A stretch of DNA of 64,000 nt from Agrococcus baldri (GTDB taxonomy: Bacteria; Actinomycetota; Actinomycetes; Actinomycetales; Microbacteriaceae), in NCBI GenBank assembly GCA_900114805.1, contig FOZN01000003.1, positions 310,001-374,000 on the forward strand, in the 5' to 3' direction. Positions 7,067-15,436 of this stretch are shown piece after piece. Position numbers and translations under genes: made by a program. The notes under the pieces were generated by a model, which saw nothing but the letters and a program-made list of their open reading frames with translations, was not told where the DNA came from and did no database searches. How positions within the stretch are numbered: position 1 is the first letter of the stretch; every line of letters begins with the position of its first letter.

Positions 7067-8593
7067 ATGCAGACCGAAACGCATCACCAGCGGCCCATGC
7101 CGCCGCCCGCCCCACCCGCGATTCAGCGCCTGCCACCGGGCGGCGCCATGACCATCGCCACACTGCTGGTGTCGGCCTTCGTCGTCATCCTCAACGAGAC
7201 GGCGATGAACGTCGCCATCTCGACGCTCATCCAAGACCCCGTGCTCGCGATCGATGAGCGCGCCGCGCAGTGGCTCACCACCGCGTTCATGCTCACGATG
7301 GCTGTCGTCATCCCGGCCTCCGGCTGGCTGATGGCGCGCTTCAGCAAGCGCACGCTGTACGTCACAGCGATGGCCGCGTTCATCCTCGGCAGCCTGATCG
7401 CCGGCTTCGCGCCCTCGTTCCCGCTGCTGCTGCTGGGTCGCATCGTGCAGGCCTCCGGCACCGCGCTGGTGTTCCCACTGCTGATGACGACCGTCATGGA
7501 GCTCGTCCCGCCCGCCCGCCGCGGCGCGTTCATGGGCACCATCTCGATGGTGATGTCGGTCGCGCCCGCGCTCGGGCCGACCGTCTCCGGTGTCATCCTG
7601 CAGTTCGCCTCCTGGCGCTGGATCTTCCTCGGCATCGCGCCGCTCGCGCTGCTGTTCCTGCTCTTCGGCGCTCGCAAGCTCGGTGGCGAGCCGCAGGCGC
7701 ACCGCCCCCGGCTCGACGCGCTCTCGCTCCCGCTCGCGGCCTTCGGTTTCGGCGGCCTCGTCTACGGGCTGTCGCTCATCGGTGCCGAGGGGCTGCCCGC
7801 CTGGCAGCTGCCGGTCGCGCTCGGCGTCGGCGTGCTGGGGCTGGCTGCGTTCGTGCTGCGACAGCTGCGGCTGCAGCGCTCGGACGACGCACTGCTCGAC
7901 CTGCGCACCTTCCGGCACCCGCTGTTCACCGCATCCGTCGTGGTCATGACGATCGCGATGGCCGCCATGTTCGGCACCTTGATCATGCTGCCGCTGGTGC
8001 TGCAGGACTCCATGGGCCTGGAGCCGCTGCACGTCGGCCTGATCACCATGCCCGGCGCGCTGATGACCGGCCTGCTCGGGCCGGTGGTCGGCAACCTCTA
8101 CGACCGCTGGGGGCCGAGGCCGCTCGTCATCCCCGGCTCGCTGGTGGTGCTGGCCGCGCTGGTGCTCTACACGACGCTCCACATCTCGACGCCCTGGTGG
8201 ATGGTGCTCATCATGCAGATGGTGCTGATGCTGGGCTTCGCGTTCACGTTCCCGCCGTTGTTCACGGTCTCGCTCGCGGCGCTGCCGAAGCACCTGTACG
8301 GGCACGGCTCGGCGACCATCAGCACCGTGCAGCAGGTCGCCGGCGCCGCCGGCACCGCAGCGTTCGTCACCATCATGGCGACCAGGCAGACGCAGCTGGT
8401 CGCCGAGGGCGCCGCGAGCGGTGAGGCGCTGCTCGAGGGTGCACGTATCGCGTTCATGGGCGCGGCAGCGCTGTGGGTGCTGGGTGTCGCCGCCACCTTC
8501 TGGCTGCGGAAGCCCGCCGACGACGTGCCCGACGAGCCGGAGCACGACGAGCGCGCGGAACCTGAGCACGCCCGGGGGCCTGCCGCGCACTGA
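7067..8593 (+). CDS. MFS drug exporter, DHA2 (14-TM) family
   Basis: A 508-residue inner-membrane transporter. After a Pro-rich 27-residue N-terminus it has about 14 hydrophobic segments. Motif A is seen as GWLMARFSKRTLY in the loop after TM2, and the antiporter motif C as ALGPTVSGVI in TM5, both typical of proton-coupled DHA2 drug exporters of the EmrB/LfrA/QacA type. The C-terminus is acidic and His-rich (DVPDEPEHDERAEPEH). The ATG has GGAG 5 bases upstream. It probably forms a unit with the VOC gene under TetR control. A 14-bp stem-loop follows. Confidence 0.9.
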   Translation: MQTETHHQRPMPPPAPPAIQRLPPGGAMTIATLLVSAFVVILNETAMNVAISTLIQDPVLAIDERAAQWLTTAFMLTMAVVIPASGWLMARFSKRTLYVTAMAAFILGSLIAGFAPSFPLLLLGRIVQASGTALVFPLLMTTVMELVPPARRGAFMGTISMVMSVAPALGPTVSGVILQFASWRWIFLGIAPLALLFLLFGARKLGGEPQAHRPRLDALSLPLAAFGFGGLVYGLSLIGAEGLPAWQLPVALGVGVLGLAAFVLRQLRLQRSDDALLDLRTFRHPLFTASVVVMTIAMAAMFGTLIMLPLVLQDSMGLEPLHVGLITMPGALMTGLLGPVVGNLYDRWGPRPLVIPGSLVVLAALVLYTTLHISTPWWMVLIMQMVLMLGFAFTFPPLFTVSLAALPKHLYGHGSATISTVQQVAGAAGTAAFVTIMATRQTQLVAEGAASGEALLEGARIAFMGAAALWVLGVAATFWLRKPADDVPDEPEHDERAEPEHARGPAAH

Positions 8594-8609
8594 CGCTGCA
8601 GCAGCCGCG

Positions 8610-8641
8610 GAGGCCGGGTGCGAGCGATCGCACCCGGCCTC
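8610..8641. terminator. Strong bidirectional terminator
   Basis: A perfect 14-bp stem GAGGCCGGGTGCGA (8610-8623) / TCGCACCCGGCCTC (8628-8641) with a GCGA loop sits between the convergent MFS and general-stress genes. Confidence 0.75.
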
Positions 8642-8654
8642 TCGCGCATCCCGA

Positions 8655-9140
8655 TCAGTCGGTCGGCGCGGGCCGACCCATGACGCGCACGGCCTCTGCG
8701 GCATGCTCGTTCGTGACCTGCACGCCGTAGCGCTCGGCCTTGAGCGTCTGGATGCTCGTGAAGTCGCGCTTCCCGCCGGTCATGGCGTGCTGCACGACCG
8801 CGGCGATCATGCCGAAGGCCGCGCCCATCAGCACGGCCCAGATCAGCCAGACCCAGCCGCCGGCGCCGATGAGGGCGAACAGCAGCCCCACGAAGAGGCC
8901 GAACCAGGCGCCGGCCATCGCGCCACCGAGTGCGGCGCGGCCGTAGGTCATGCGGCCGAGCACCTGCTCGACGGAGCTGAGCCCCGTGCCGACGATGCGC
9001 ACGTGCTCGACGGCGAACTTCGCGTCCGAGAGCCGGTCGACGAGCGCCTGCGCCTGCTCGTAGGTGTCGAACTCGGCGATCGTGGTCGACGGCGGCGCGG
9101 GCGCGGTGCGGCCCTGCATCGGATTCTGGGTGTCGGTCAT
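8655..9140 (-). CDS. General-stress (GSP17M-like) membrane protein
   Basis: A 161-residue protein. The first half, IAEFDTYEQAQALVDRLSDAKFAVEHVRIVG, is the conserved alpha/beta module of the general stress protein 17M-like family. Two hydrophobic helices then follow (GGAMAGAWFGLFVGLLFALIG and WLIWAVLMGAAFGMIAAVVQ) and the domain ends KRDFTSIQTLKAERYGVQV. A paralogue with the same order lies at 54351. Function is unknown. Two adjacent ATG codons (9143 and 9140) follow AGGAGG; 9140 gives the better spacing of four bases. Confidence 0.8.
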   Translation of the reverse strand: MTDTQNPMQGRTAPAPPSTTIAEFDTYEQAQALVDRLSDAKFAVEHVRIVGTGLSSVEQVLGRMTYGRAALGGAMAGAWFGLFVGLLFALIGAGGWVWLIWAVLMGAAFGMIAAVVQHAMTGGKRDFTSIQTLKAERYGVQVTNEHAAEAVRVMGRPAPTD

Positions 9141-9194
9141 CATGCCTCCTGGAGCGGTGCGGGCGATATCCACGATCATGGCACCGGCCGCGGA

Positions 9195-9200
9195 TAGGTT
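9195..9200 (+). promoter_or_regulatory. -10 box, leaderless start
   Basis: TAGGTT lies exactly 6 bases before the GTG at 9207 and there is no Shine-Dalgarno sequence, so transcription probably begins at the start codon. Confidence 0.55.
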
Positions 9201-9206
9201 GGCTAC

Positions 9207-9911
9207 GTGGACGACATCCTGAGCTTCGCCGGCGACTACTGGTGGCTCATCTTCATCGTCGGGCCCGTGGTGGGCGGATGGATCGGCGGCGTCGCCAAGT
9301 ACAACGAGCGCCGCCGCCGAGACCGCATCGAGCTCGAGCGCGTGCGCCGCGCGCCGATCGCGCCCGTCGCAGCCACAGCGGCGCAGCAGCGCGCGGCCGA
9401 CGCGGAAGCGGACCGAGCCGACCGCGACCGGCAGATCGACCGCATCCTGGCCGATCACGACGAGATCGATCGCCGCTGGCTCGACTTCGAGCTCGACGTG
9501 GCGAAGCTCATCGACTACCCGCTCGTGACCGACATGCGCGAGCCGTTGACACAGACCTTCCACCGCGCCAAGCGGGTCGCCGACGGCCTGCGCCCCGCCG
9601 AGCGCGGCGAGCTGCGAGCTGCGGGGGCGCTCGAGCGCTATCGCGAGGCCGTGCGCGACTACGAGGTCGCCTTCGAGGCGGCGGTGCGCGAGGCGAAGCG
9701 CCGCGCGCAATCGGGCTTCAGCGACGCCGAGCGCAGCCGGCTGGAGTCGGCGCAGCGGCTGATGGCGCTCGCCGAGAACGAGGCGTCCACGCCGGCAGAG
9801 CGGCAGAGCGCCTACAAGCAGGCGCGCAGGGAGCTCGACGGCCTGATCGCGCTGCCGGATGCCACGACGCACGACATCGAGCGCCGCATCGCGGGCGAGA
9901 TCGAGGCGTAG
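9207..9911 (+). CDS. Membrane-anchored coiled-coil hypothetical protein
   Basis: A 234-residue protein I do not recognise. One N-terminal membrane helix (about residues 11-28, WWLIFIVGPVVGGWIGGVA) is followed by a long charged, heptad-like alpha-helical region rich in Glu, Arg and Ala, with the central motif DHDEIDRRWLDFELDVAKLIDYPLVTDMREPLTQTFHRAKR. It looks like a cytoplasmic helical domain tethered to the membrane. No catalytic motif is visible. It is divergent from the general-stress gene and convergent with the LOG gene. I infer that similar proteins occur in related actinobacteria because the central segment is compact and well conserved in style. Confidence 0.75.
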   Translation: MDDILSFAGDYWWLIFIVGPVVGGWIGGVAKYNERRRRDRIELERVRRAPIAPVAATAAQQRAADAEADRADRDRQIDRILADHDEIDRRWLDFELDVAKLIDYPLVTDMREPLTQTFHRAKRVADGLRPAERGELRAAGALERYREAVRDYEVAFEAAVREAKRRAQSGFSDAERSRLESAQRLMALAENEASTPAERQSAYKQARRELDGLIALPDATTHDIERRIAGEIEA

Positions 9912-9956
9912 CGCGACCGGTTCCGGCCGCCGAGCAGGGCGGCTGCGACCGCTCGC

Positions 9957-11123
9957 TCAGCGGCGATCCTCCGGTGCTGCCGCGTGGAGGTTGGCGCCCG
10001 CGCCGTCGACGACCGGGTCGAACGCCGCGATCGCGGCCACCGCATCCGCCACCGTGTCGACCAGGGCGATGCCGGCTTCGCCGGGCCGGTCGCGCATGAG
10101 CGCCTGCAGCAGCGGCCACGCCGGCAGCGTCTCGGTCCAGTAGCGCTCGCCCAGCAGCACCAGCGGCGCCCACGCGCCCTCTTCGGCGTACGAGTTCTCG
10201 CACGCGTCCTGGAAGATCTCCTGGACGGTGCCGCCGCTGCCGGGCAGCACGACGATGCCGGCGTTCGCGACGCGCAGCAGGATGTCCTCGCGCACGGAGT
10301 TCTGGAAGTACTTCGCGATCGAGGTCGCGAACGAGTTGGGCGGCTCGTGGCCGTAGTGCCACGTGGGGATGCCGAGCGAGACGCCGTCGCCGACCCGCTT
10401 GGCGACGGCGCGCGCCGACTCGACCCACTCCGCGATCGAGCCGTGGAAACCGGGCACGGCCGCCAGCTCGTCGATCGCGGTGTCGAGCTGCTCGGGGGAG
10501 AGCGCCACCGCGCGTGCCCCCAGGTTGCCGGCCTCCATGGCGCCCGGGCCGCCGCCGGTCGCCACGACACGGCCCGCGCGGGCGAGCCCGTGCGCGAGGT
10601 GCGCCGCCTGCCGGTACTCCTCGGAGTCGCGGCGAAGCGCGTGACCGCCCATGATGCCGACGATCTGCTTGCCCTGCACCCAGTCGACGAGCGCGTCGTC
10701 GATGGAGTGGTCGTGCAGCGCGGCCGCCAGGGTGTCGGCGACGTCGTGGTGGCGGGTGCGCGACCACGCGTAGACGCGCGCGTCGAAGCTCGCCGGGTAG
10801 CCGCGCTCGATGCCCTCGACGAGGTCGTCCGGCGTGTAGAGCGACGAGCGGTAGGCGTTGAACGGCGTGTCGGGCACGTCGTCGAACACCAGCGCGCCCT
10901 CGCGGATCAGTCGCTCCTTCTGGTCGTGCGGCAGCTCGGAGCCCAGGATGAGCGCGCCGTAGCCGTGCAGCGACGCGAGCTCGTCGCCGCGCTCCCGCAG
11001 GTCGACATCCTGCACGCGCCAGCCGTACATGCTGCTGGTCCTGGCGGCGAAGCGGTCGAAGGCGGCGAGCGATGAGATGTCGAGCCGTCGGCCGTGCTGC
11101 GGTCGCTGATCGAAGTCGCGCAT
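9957..11123 (-). CDS. LOG-family (SLOG/TIGR00730-like) Rossmann protein
   Basis: A 388-residue protein. The LOG signature is present as GGGPGAMEAGN near the middle and GSGGTVQEIFQ further on, the PGGxGTxxE-type motif of nucleotide-binding LOG proteins that in some members release free cytokinin bases from their ribotides by phosphoribohydrolysis. Members are usually about 190-250 residues. Here about 150 extra N-terminal residues (SSLAAFDRFAARTSSMYGWRVQDVDLRERG) precede the core, as in the longer actinobacterial version. The exact substrate is unknown. The ATG at 11123 follows sbcC by 10 bases on the same strand, so it may be the last gene of the sbcDC unit. Confidence 0.8.
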   Translation of the reverse strand: MRDFDQRPQHGRRLDISSLAAFDRFAARTSSMYGWRVQDVDLRERGDELASLHGYGALILGSELPHDQKERLIREGALVFDDVPDTPFNAYRSSLYTPDDLVEGIERGYPASFDARVYAWSRTRHHDVADTLAAALHDHSIDDALVDWVQGKQIVGIMGGHALRRDSEEYRQAAHLAHGLARAGRVVATGGGPGAMEAGNLGARAVALSPEQLDTAIDELAAVPGFHGSIAEWVESARAVAKRVGDGVSLGIPTWHYGHEPPNSFATSIAKYFQNSVREDILLRVANAGIVVLPGSGGTVQEIFQDACENSYAEEGAWAPLVLLGERYWTETLPAWPLLQALMRDRPGEAGIALVDTVADAVAAIAAFDPVVDGAGANLHAAAPEDRR

Positions 11124-11133
11124 GCGGGGGAGC

Positions 11134-14100
11134 CTACCCACGGCCTGCCGCGCGGTCGCCGAGCATGTGCGGAATCTCCAATCGCGGCGTCACCGCACTC
11201 GGGCTGACCGCACCCGGCGTCACGGCGATGCGGCTGCCGCCACCGGGCATCGGCACCACGCGGATGCGCGACGGGATGCGCTCCTGCATCTGCTGCACGT
11301 GGCTGATGACGCCCACGCTGCGGCCGCCGGCGCGCAGCTCGTCGAGCGTCGCCATGGCCGCCTCGAGGGTGTCCTGGTCGAGCGAGCCGAAGCCCTCGTC
11401 GACGAACAGCGTCTCGAGCGAGACGCCGCCGGCCTCTGCCTGCACGACGTCGGCGAGGCCGAGCGCGAGCGCGAGCGAGGCGAGGAAGGTCTCGCCGCCC
11501 GAGAGCGACCTGGTGGTGCGCGCGACGCCGGTGTGGGCGTCGAGCACGTCGATGCCGAGTCCGCTCGCGCGCCCGTGCGAGGCGCGCCCCTCGTCGTGCA
11601 CGAGCGCGAACCTGCCGTCGGTCATCGCGGCCAGCCGCAGGTTGGCCGCGTCGATGATCGTCGCGAGCCGGGTCGCGAGCACATAGGTCTCGATGTCCTG
11701 CGCGCGCTCGTTCTTGCCGTCGAGCGCGCGGGCGAGCGAGCGCACGGTGTCGGCGTGCGCCGCGCCTTCGGCGAGCGAGCGGATGGCGTCCCGCGCCGCG
11801 CCGAGGTCCCTGGCGGCATGGTCTCGGGTCGTCTCGCCCGCCGCAGCCGCCCTGGCAGCCTCGGTCGAGGCCGTCGCGGCGGCACGCAGGGCCTCCTCGA
11901 GCGGTGCGAGCTCCGGCCGCTCACCCAGGTCGGCGAGGTCGGGCTGCGCGAGCACACCCTGTGCGCTCGCGACCGCGTGGTCGTGCGCGGCGATGCGGTC
12001 GCGGAGCGACTCGCGCTCGGCGGGCTCCGCGCGCATGGCGAGTGTCGCCGCGCGATCCGGCAGACCGTGCTCGGCGAGCGCCTCGGCGCCGGCAGCTGCC
12101 GCCGCGATCTGCTCGGCGAGCGCCTTCTCCGCGTCGGCGTCGGCGTCGAGCCAGCGGCGCAGAGCATCCCGCCTGCGGGTGGCGGCACCGAGGAGCGCGG
12201 CGGCGTCGGCGTGCTCGCCGAGCGCGTCCGCGAGCTGCGCGCGGGCGTCGTCGCGTCGGGCGGCCGCGGTCGCGGCGGCGGCGCTCGCCGCGGTCGCGTC
12301 GTGCTCGAGCCGTGCGAGCTCCGCCTCGAGCTGCGCCGCGTGCTCGTCGTGCTCCTGCAGCGCACGCACGGCGGCGTCGCGGGCGAGCTCGGCGTCAGCC
12401 GCCGCCGTCTGCGCGGCCCGCGCGCTCGCGAGCTCCGCCTCGAGCGCCGTGCGGTCGCCGCCGCCCGCGCGGCCCTCGTGCGCGGCCAGCCGCTGCTCGA
12501 GCTCGGCGAGCGCGTCGTTCGCGGCGCTCGCTCGCTCGAGCGCGCGCCGACTGCGATCGAGGGCCGCGGTGACGTCCTCTGCGGTGACCGCCTCCGATGC
12601 CGGGGGATGGGGCGCAGGGTGCTCGGCCGCGCCGCACACCGGGCAGGGCTCGCCGTCGGTCAGCTCGCTCGCGAGCTCGCCCGCCATGCCGTCGATGCGG
12701 GCGGCCTGCAGGCGGTGGAGCTCGTCGGCGGTGTGGCGCTGCGCCGTCGCGGTCTGCGCCGCGGCCCCCCGCGCAGCCGTGAGCGGCTCGGCGAGCGCGT
12801 CGGCCTCGTCGCGGGCGGCCAGTCGCGCTGTCGCTTCGCCGGCGCGACGGCTCGCGGCCTCCGCACCCGCGGCGGTCGCGGTCGCGGCCTCACGGGCGTC
12901 GACCAGCTGCGCCCGTCCCGCAGGCGCATCCGCCCGGCGCTGCTTCGCCGCGTCGACGGCCGCCACCGCGGCGTCCGCATCCCGCTGTGCCGTCGTCGCC
13001 GCGCGCTCGAGCCCGGCGATCGAGGCCTCGAGCTGCTGGGCCGCCGTCGCCCGCGCGGCATCGTCGACCGCGGCTGCGTGCTGGGCGAGCACGGCGTCGC
13101 GCTCGGGCTCGCAATCGTCGGGCAGCGCGGCGCCGGCCGCGGCGAGCGCGTCCGTCGCGCTCGCTGCCCGGCTGTCGGCCCGGCTCCAGCGGTCGAGGGC
13201 CGCCGCGGCCTCTGCCGCCCGCAGCGCGTCGGCGAGCCGGGCACGGTCGGCGTCGATCGCCGCGGCGGCGCCCGCGAGCCGCTCGAGCGCGGCGAGCGCC
13301 GCGTCGCGGCGGTCGATGCGCGCCACCAGCGCCGCTGCCGCGTCGCGCGCCGCGCGGGCTGCGCGCTCCGCCTCGGCCGCGCTGACGCTCCGTGCGACCG
13401 CGCGCTCGACGTGCGCGACGATCATCGTCTCGAGCTCCGCCAGCGCCGGCTCGTCGACATCGCGTTCCGCCGGCCCGGCGGCGTCGCGCTCCGCCGGCCG
13501 CTCGGCGTCCTCGACCAGCAGCGACAGCGCCGCGTCGCGCACGCGCTGGCCGCGATCGTCGCGCGTGCGCTCCTGCGATGCGCGCTCGGCGTCGACGACC
13601 TTCGCGTCGGCCACCAGCTGCTCGCGCAGCTGCCGCAGGCTGCCGGTGCCGAAGAGCCGCTCCAGCAGCACCTTCCGCGACTTGCTCTCGGCGAGCAGGA
13701 ACTCGGCGAAGCCGCCCTGGGCGAGCAGGATGACCGTCAGGAACTCGTCCTTGCGGAGGCCCAGCAGCCGGCCGACCTCGGTGCTCGTCTCGTCGGTGCG
13801 GGTCGCGAGAGTCTCCCAAGCCTCGCCCCGTCGCATCCAGAGCGTCGCCGTCGCGCGCTCCTTCGTGACTCCGCTGCCGCGCAGCTTCGGCCGCTCGTAC
13901 TCGGGCGTGCGCCGCACCTTCAGCACCTGCTCGCCGAGCGCGAACTCGAGCTCGACCCAGGTGAGGTCGGCGGCGGCGGCAAGGTCGCTGCGCACGTGCG
14001 GCGCGCCGTCGTAGCGCGGCGCGCTGCCGTACAGCGCGTAGGCGACCGCGTCGAGGATCGTCGACTTGCCCGCGCCCGTCGGCCCGGCGATCAGGTACAG

Positions 14101-14187
14101 CCCGTCGGCGTCGAAGGACGCGAAGTCGATCTCGAAGCGGTCGCGGAAAGGCCCGAACGCCGACAGCTCGAGCCGCAGCAGCCTCAC
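11134..14187 (-). CDS. sbcC: Exonuclease SbcC (Rad50-like SMC ATPase)
   Basis: A 1017-residue SMC-type ATPase, partner of the SbcD nuclease in cleaving hairpins and protein-blocked DNA ends. Walker A GPTGAGKST is at 35-43, two long Ala/Glu/Arg-rich coiled coils flank a zinc hook CPVC at about 515-518, and the ABC signature LSGGE is at about 895-899. Walker B with D-loop LFVDEGFGSLD lies about 30 residues later, then the switch His in ISHV. Length is normal for SbcC. The GTG start overlaps the sbcD stop by four bases (GTGA), so the longer open frame upstream is only a shadow. The coiled coils are extremely Ala-rich, as expected at this GC. Confidence 0.95.
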   Translation of the reverse strand: MRLLRLELSAFGPFRDRFEIDFASFDADGLYLIAGPTGAGKSTILDAVAYALYGSAPRYDGAPHVRSDLAAAADLTWVELEFALGEQVLKVRRTPEYERPKLRGSGVTKERATATLWMRRGEAWETLATRTDETSTEVGRLLGLRKDEFLTVILLAQGGFAEFLLAESKSRKVLLERLFGTGSLRQLREQLVADAKVVDAERASQERTRDDRGQRVRDAALSLLVEDAERPAERDAAGPAERDVDEPALAELETMIVAHVERAVARSVSAAEAERAARAARDAAAALVARIDRRDAALAALERLAGAAAAIDADRARLADALRAAEAAAALDRWSRADSRAASATDALAAAGAALPDDCEPERDAVLAQHAAAVDDAARATAAQQLEASIAGLERAATTAQRDADAAVAAVDAAKQRRADAPAGRAQLVDAREAATATAAGAEAASRRAGEATARLAARDEADALAEPLTAARGAAAQTATAQRHTADELHRLQAARIDGMAGELASELTDGEPCPVCGAAEHPAPHPPASEAVTAEDVTAALDRSRRALERASAANDALAELEQRLAAHEGRAGGGDRTALEAELASARAAQTAAADAELARDAAVRALQEHDEHAAQLEAELARLEHDATAASAAAATAAARRDDARAQLADALGEHADAAALLGAATRRRDALRRWLDADADAEKALAEQIAAAAAGAEALAEHGLPDRAATLAMRAEPAERESLRDRIAAHDHAVASAQGVLAQPDLADLGERPELAPLEEALRAAATASTEAARAAAAGETTRDHAARDLGAARDAIRSLAEGAAHADTVRSLARALDGKNERAQDIETYVLATRLATIIDAANLRLAAMTDGRFALVHDEGRASHGRASGLGIDVLDAHTGVARTTRSLSGGETFLASLALALGLADVVQAEAGGVSLETLFVDEGFGSLDQDTLEAAMATLDELRAGGRSVGVISHVQQMQERIPSRIRVVPMPGGGSRIAVTPGAVSPSAVTPRLEIPHMLGDRAAGRG

Positions 14188-15338
14188 TGCGCGACCTCCG
14201 CCGCCGCGACGCGCGCGAGGCCATCGCGCACGAGCGCCGCCTCGGCCTCGCTCGGCCCGACACCCGCCCGCACGTGCTCGAGGAAGTCGCCGACCACCTC
14301 GGCCTCGCTGCGACGGGCGAGCCGAGCCCGCAGCTCGGCCGCGGGCGCATCCTGCCCTCCGGTCCACTGCACCTCGGCCGCGTGCGGCCAGCGCTCCTGC
14401 AGCCGCCGCATCGCGTCGATCGGCCGCAGCCGGTCGGTGAGCAGCGCCCGCACCCAGTCGTCCTCGGTGCCGGCGAGCGACTCGTCGGCCAGCAGCGCGC
14501 CGAGCTCGCCCTCGATCGTGGTGAGCGCCCTCGGCACCGGCAGGTCGACCCACGCGACCTGCGCCAACCCATCCGCATCGAGGTCGACGAGCCAGCCGCC
14601 GCGCTGCGGCGAGCGCTCTCGGAACGAGTAGTGCAGGGGAGCGCCGGAGTAGCGCACCGCGGGCGCGAGCTCCTGCCGCGAGTGGAGGTGGCCGAGCGCG
14701 ACGTAGTCGATGCCGTCGAAGCGCGCGAGCGGCACGACGTCGAGGCCGCCGGCGGTGATGTCGCGCGGGGCGTCGTCCTCGGGTTCGGCGACGCCCGCCG
14801 CGAAGCAGTGGGCGAGCACCACCGAGCGCGCGGGAGACGCGCTGAGCGACGCGCGCACGGCGCTCATCGCCCAGCCGATGGCGTCGGCCTGGTTCGCGAT
14901 GCCCGCCTCCGGCAACGACGAGCGCATCGCCACCGGCTCCAGGTAGGGGAGCGCGAAGACGTGCACGGGCCCGTGCTCGTCGGCCAGCTCGATGCGCCAC
15001 GAGTCGGGCTCGAGGGCACGGGTGCTCAGGTGCAGGCCGCCGGCGCTCGCGAAGCCGGCGTTGGCGCCCAACCGCGCCGCCGAGTCGTGGTTGCCGCTCG
15101 AGAGCACGATCGCTGCGCCCGCGGCGCGGATCTCCTGCAGCGCCCGGGTGAGCGCCTCGACGTGACGGCCGGAGGGCATCGCCGAGTCGTACACGTCGCC
15201 GGCGACCAGCACGACGTCGACCCCGTGCTCCCGCACGATCCGCGCGATCGCGCCCAGCGCATCCGACAGCGCATCGAGGGTGTCGGCACCGTGGAAGGTG
15301 CGCCCGACGTGCCAGTCGGAGGTGTGGAGCAGTCGCAT
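14184..15338 (-). CDS. sbcD: Exonuclease SbcD (Mre11-like nuclease)
   Basis: A 384-residue calcineurin-like metallophosphoesterase. Two-metal ligands appear in order: D8 and H10 (SDWH), GD at 47-48 (VAGDVYDS), GNHD at 82-85, a downstream His in LAHCF, and GHLH. The C-terminal capping domain ends in a charged helix. With SbcC it forms the ATP-dependent endo/exonuclease that opens DNA hairpins and processes breaks. Upstream, TAGCGT lies 6 bases before the ATG and GGAGG touches it, so the mRNA is probably leaderless. It is divergent from the mrp operon. Confidence 0.95.
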   Translation of the reverse strand: MRLLHTSDWHVGRTFHGADTLDALSDALGAIARIVREHGVDVVLVAGDVYDSAMPSGRHVEALTRALQEIRAAGAAIVLSSGNHDSAARLGANAGFASAGGLHLSTRALEPDSWRIELADEHGPVHVFALPYLEPVAMRSSLPEAGIANQADAIGWAMSAVRASLSASPARSVVLAHCFAAGVAEPEDDAPRDITAGGLDVVPLARFDGIDYVALGHLHSRQELAPAVRYSGAPLHYSFRERSPQRGGWLVDLDADGLAQVAWVDLPVPRALTTIEGELGALLADESLAGTEDDWVRALLTDRLRPIDAMRRLQERWPHAAEVQWTGGQDAPAAELRARLARRSEAEVVGDFLEHVRAGVGPSEAEAALVRDGLARVAAAEVAQ

Positions 15339-15344
15339 GCCTCC

Positions 15345-15350
15345 ACGCTA
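15345..15350 (-). promoter_or_regulatory. -10 box of sbcD
   Basis: Reverse-strand TAGCGT lies 6 bases from the sbcD ATG, which puts the predicted transcript start at the start codon. Confidence 0.55.
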
Positions 15351-15390
15351 CGGGCGGCCGCCGACGCACTCCGGCGCCATGCCGCGCCGG

Positions 15391-15396
15391 TAGAGT
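15391..15396 (+). promoter_or_regulatory. Probable -10 box of mrp operon
   Basis: TAGAGT lies 40 bases before the mrpA GTG and would give a leader of roughly 34 bases ending in the GAGGGA ribosome site. No clear -35 is seen. Confidence 0.4.
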
Positions 15397-15436
15397 GGAC
15401 GCAGCCCCTGCACGAGCTCGAGAGGGACTCCACCGC

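Noticed and set aside
6515-8704. 729-residue leftward frame opposite the VOC and MFS genes
   Set aside because: Low-complexity Glu/Gln/Arg/His shadow; both rightward genes have family motifs and ribosome sites.
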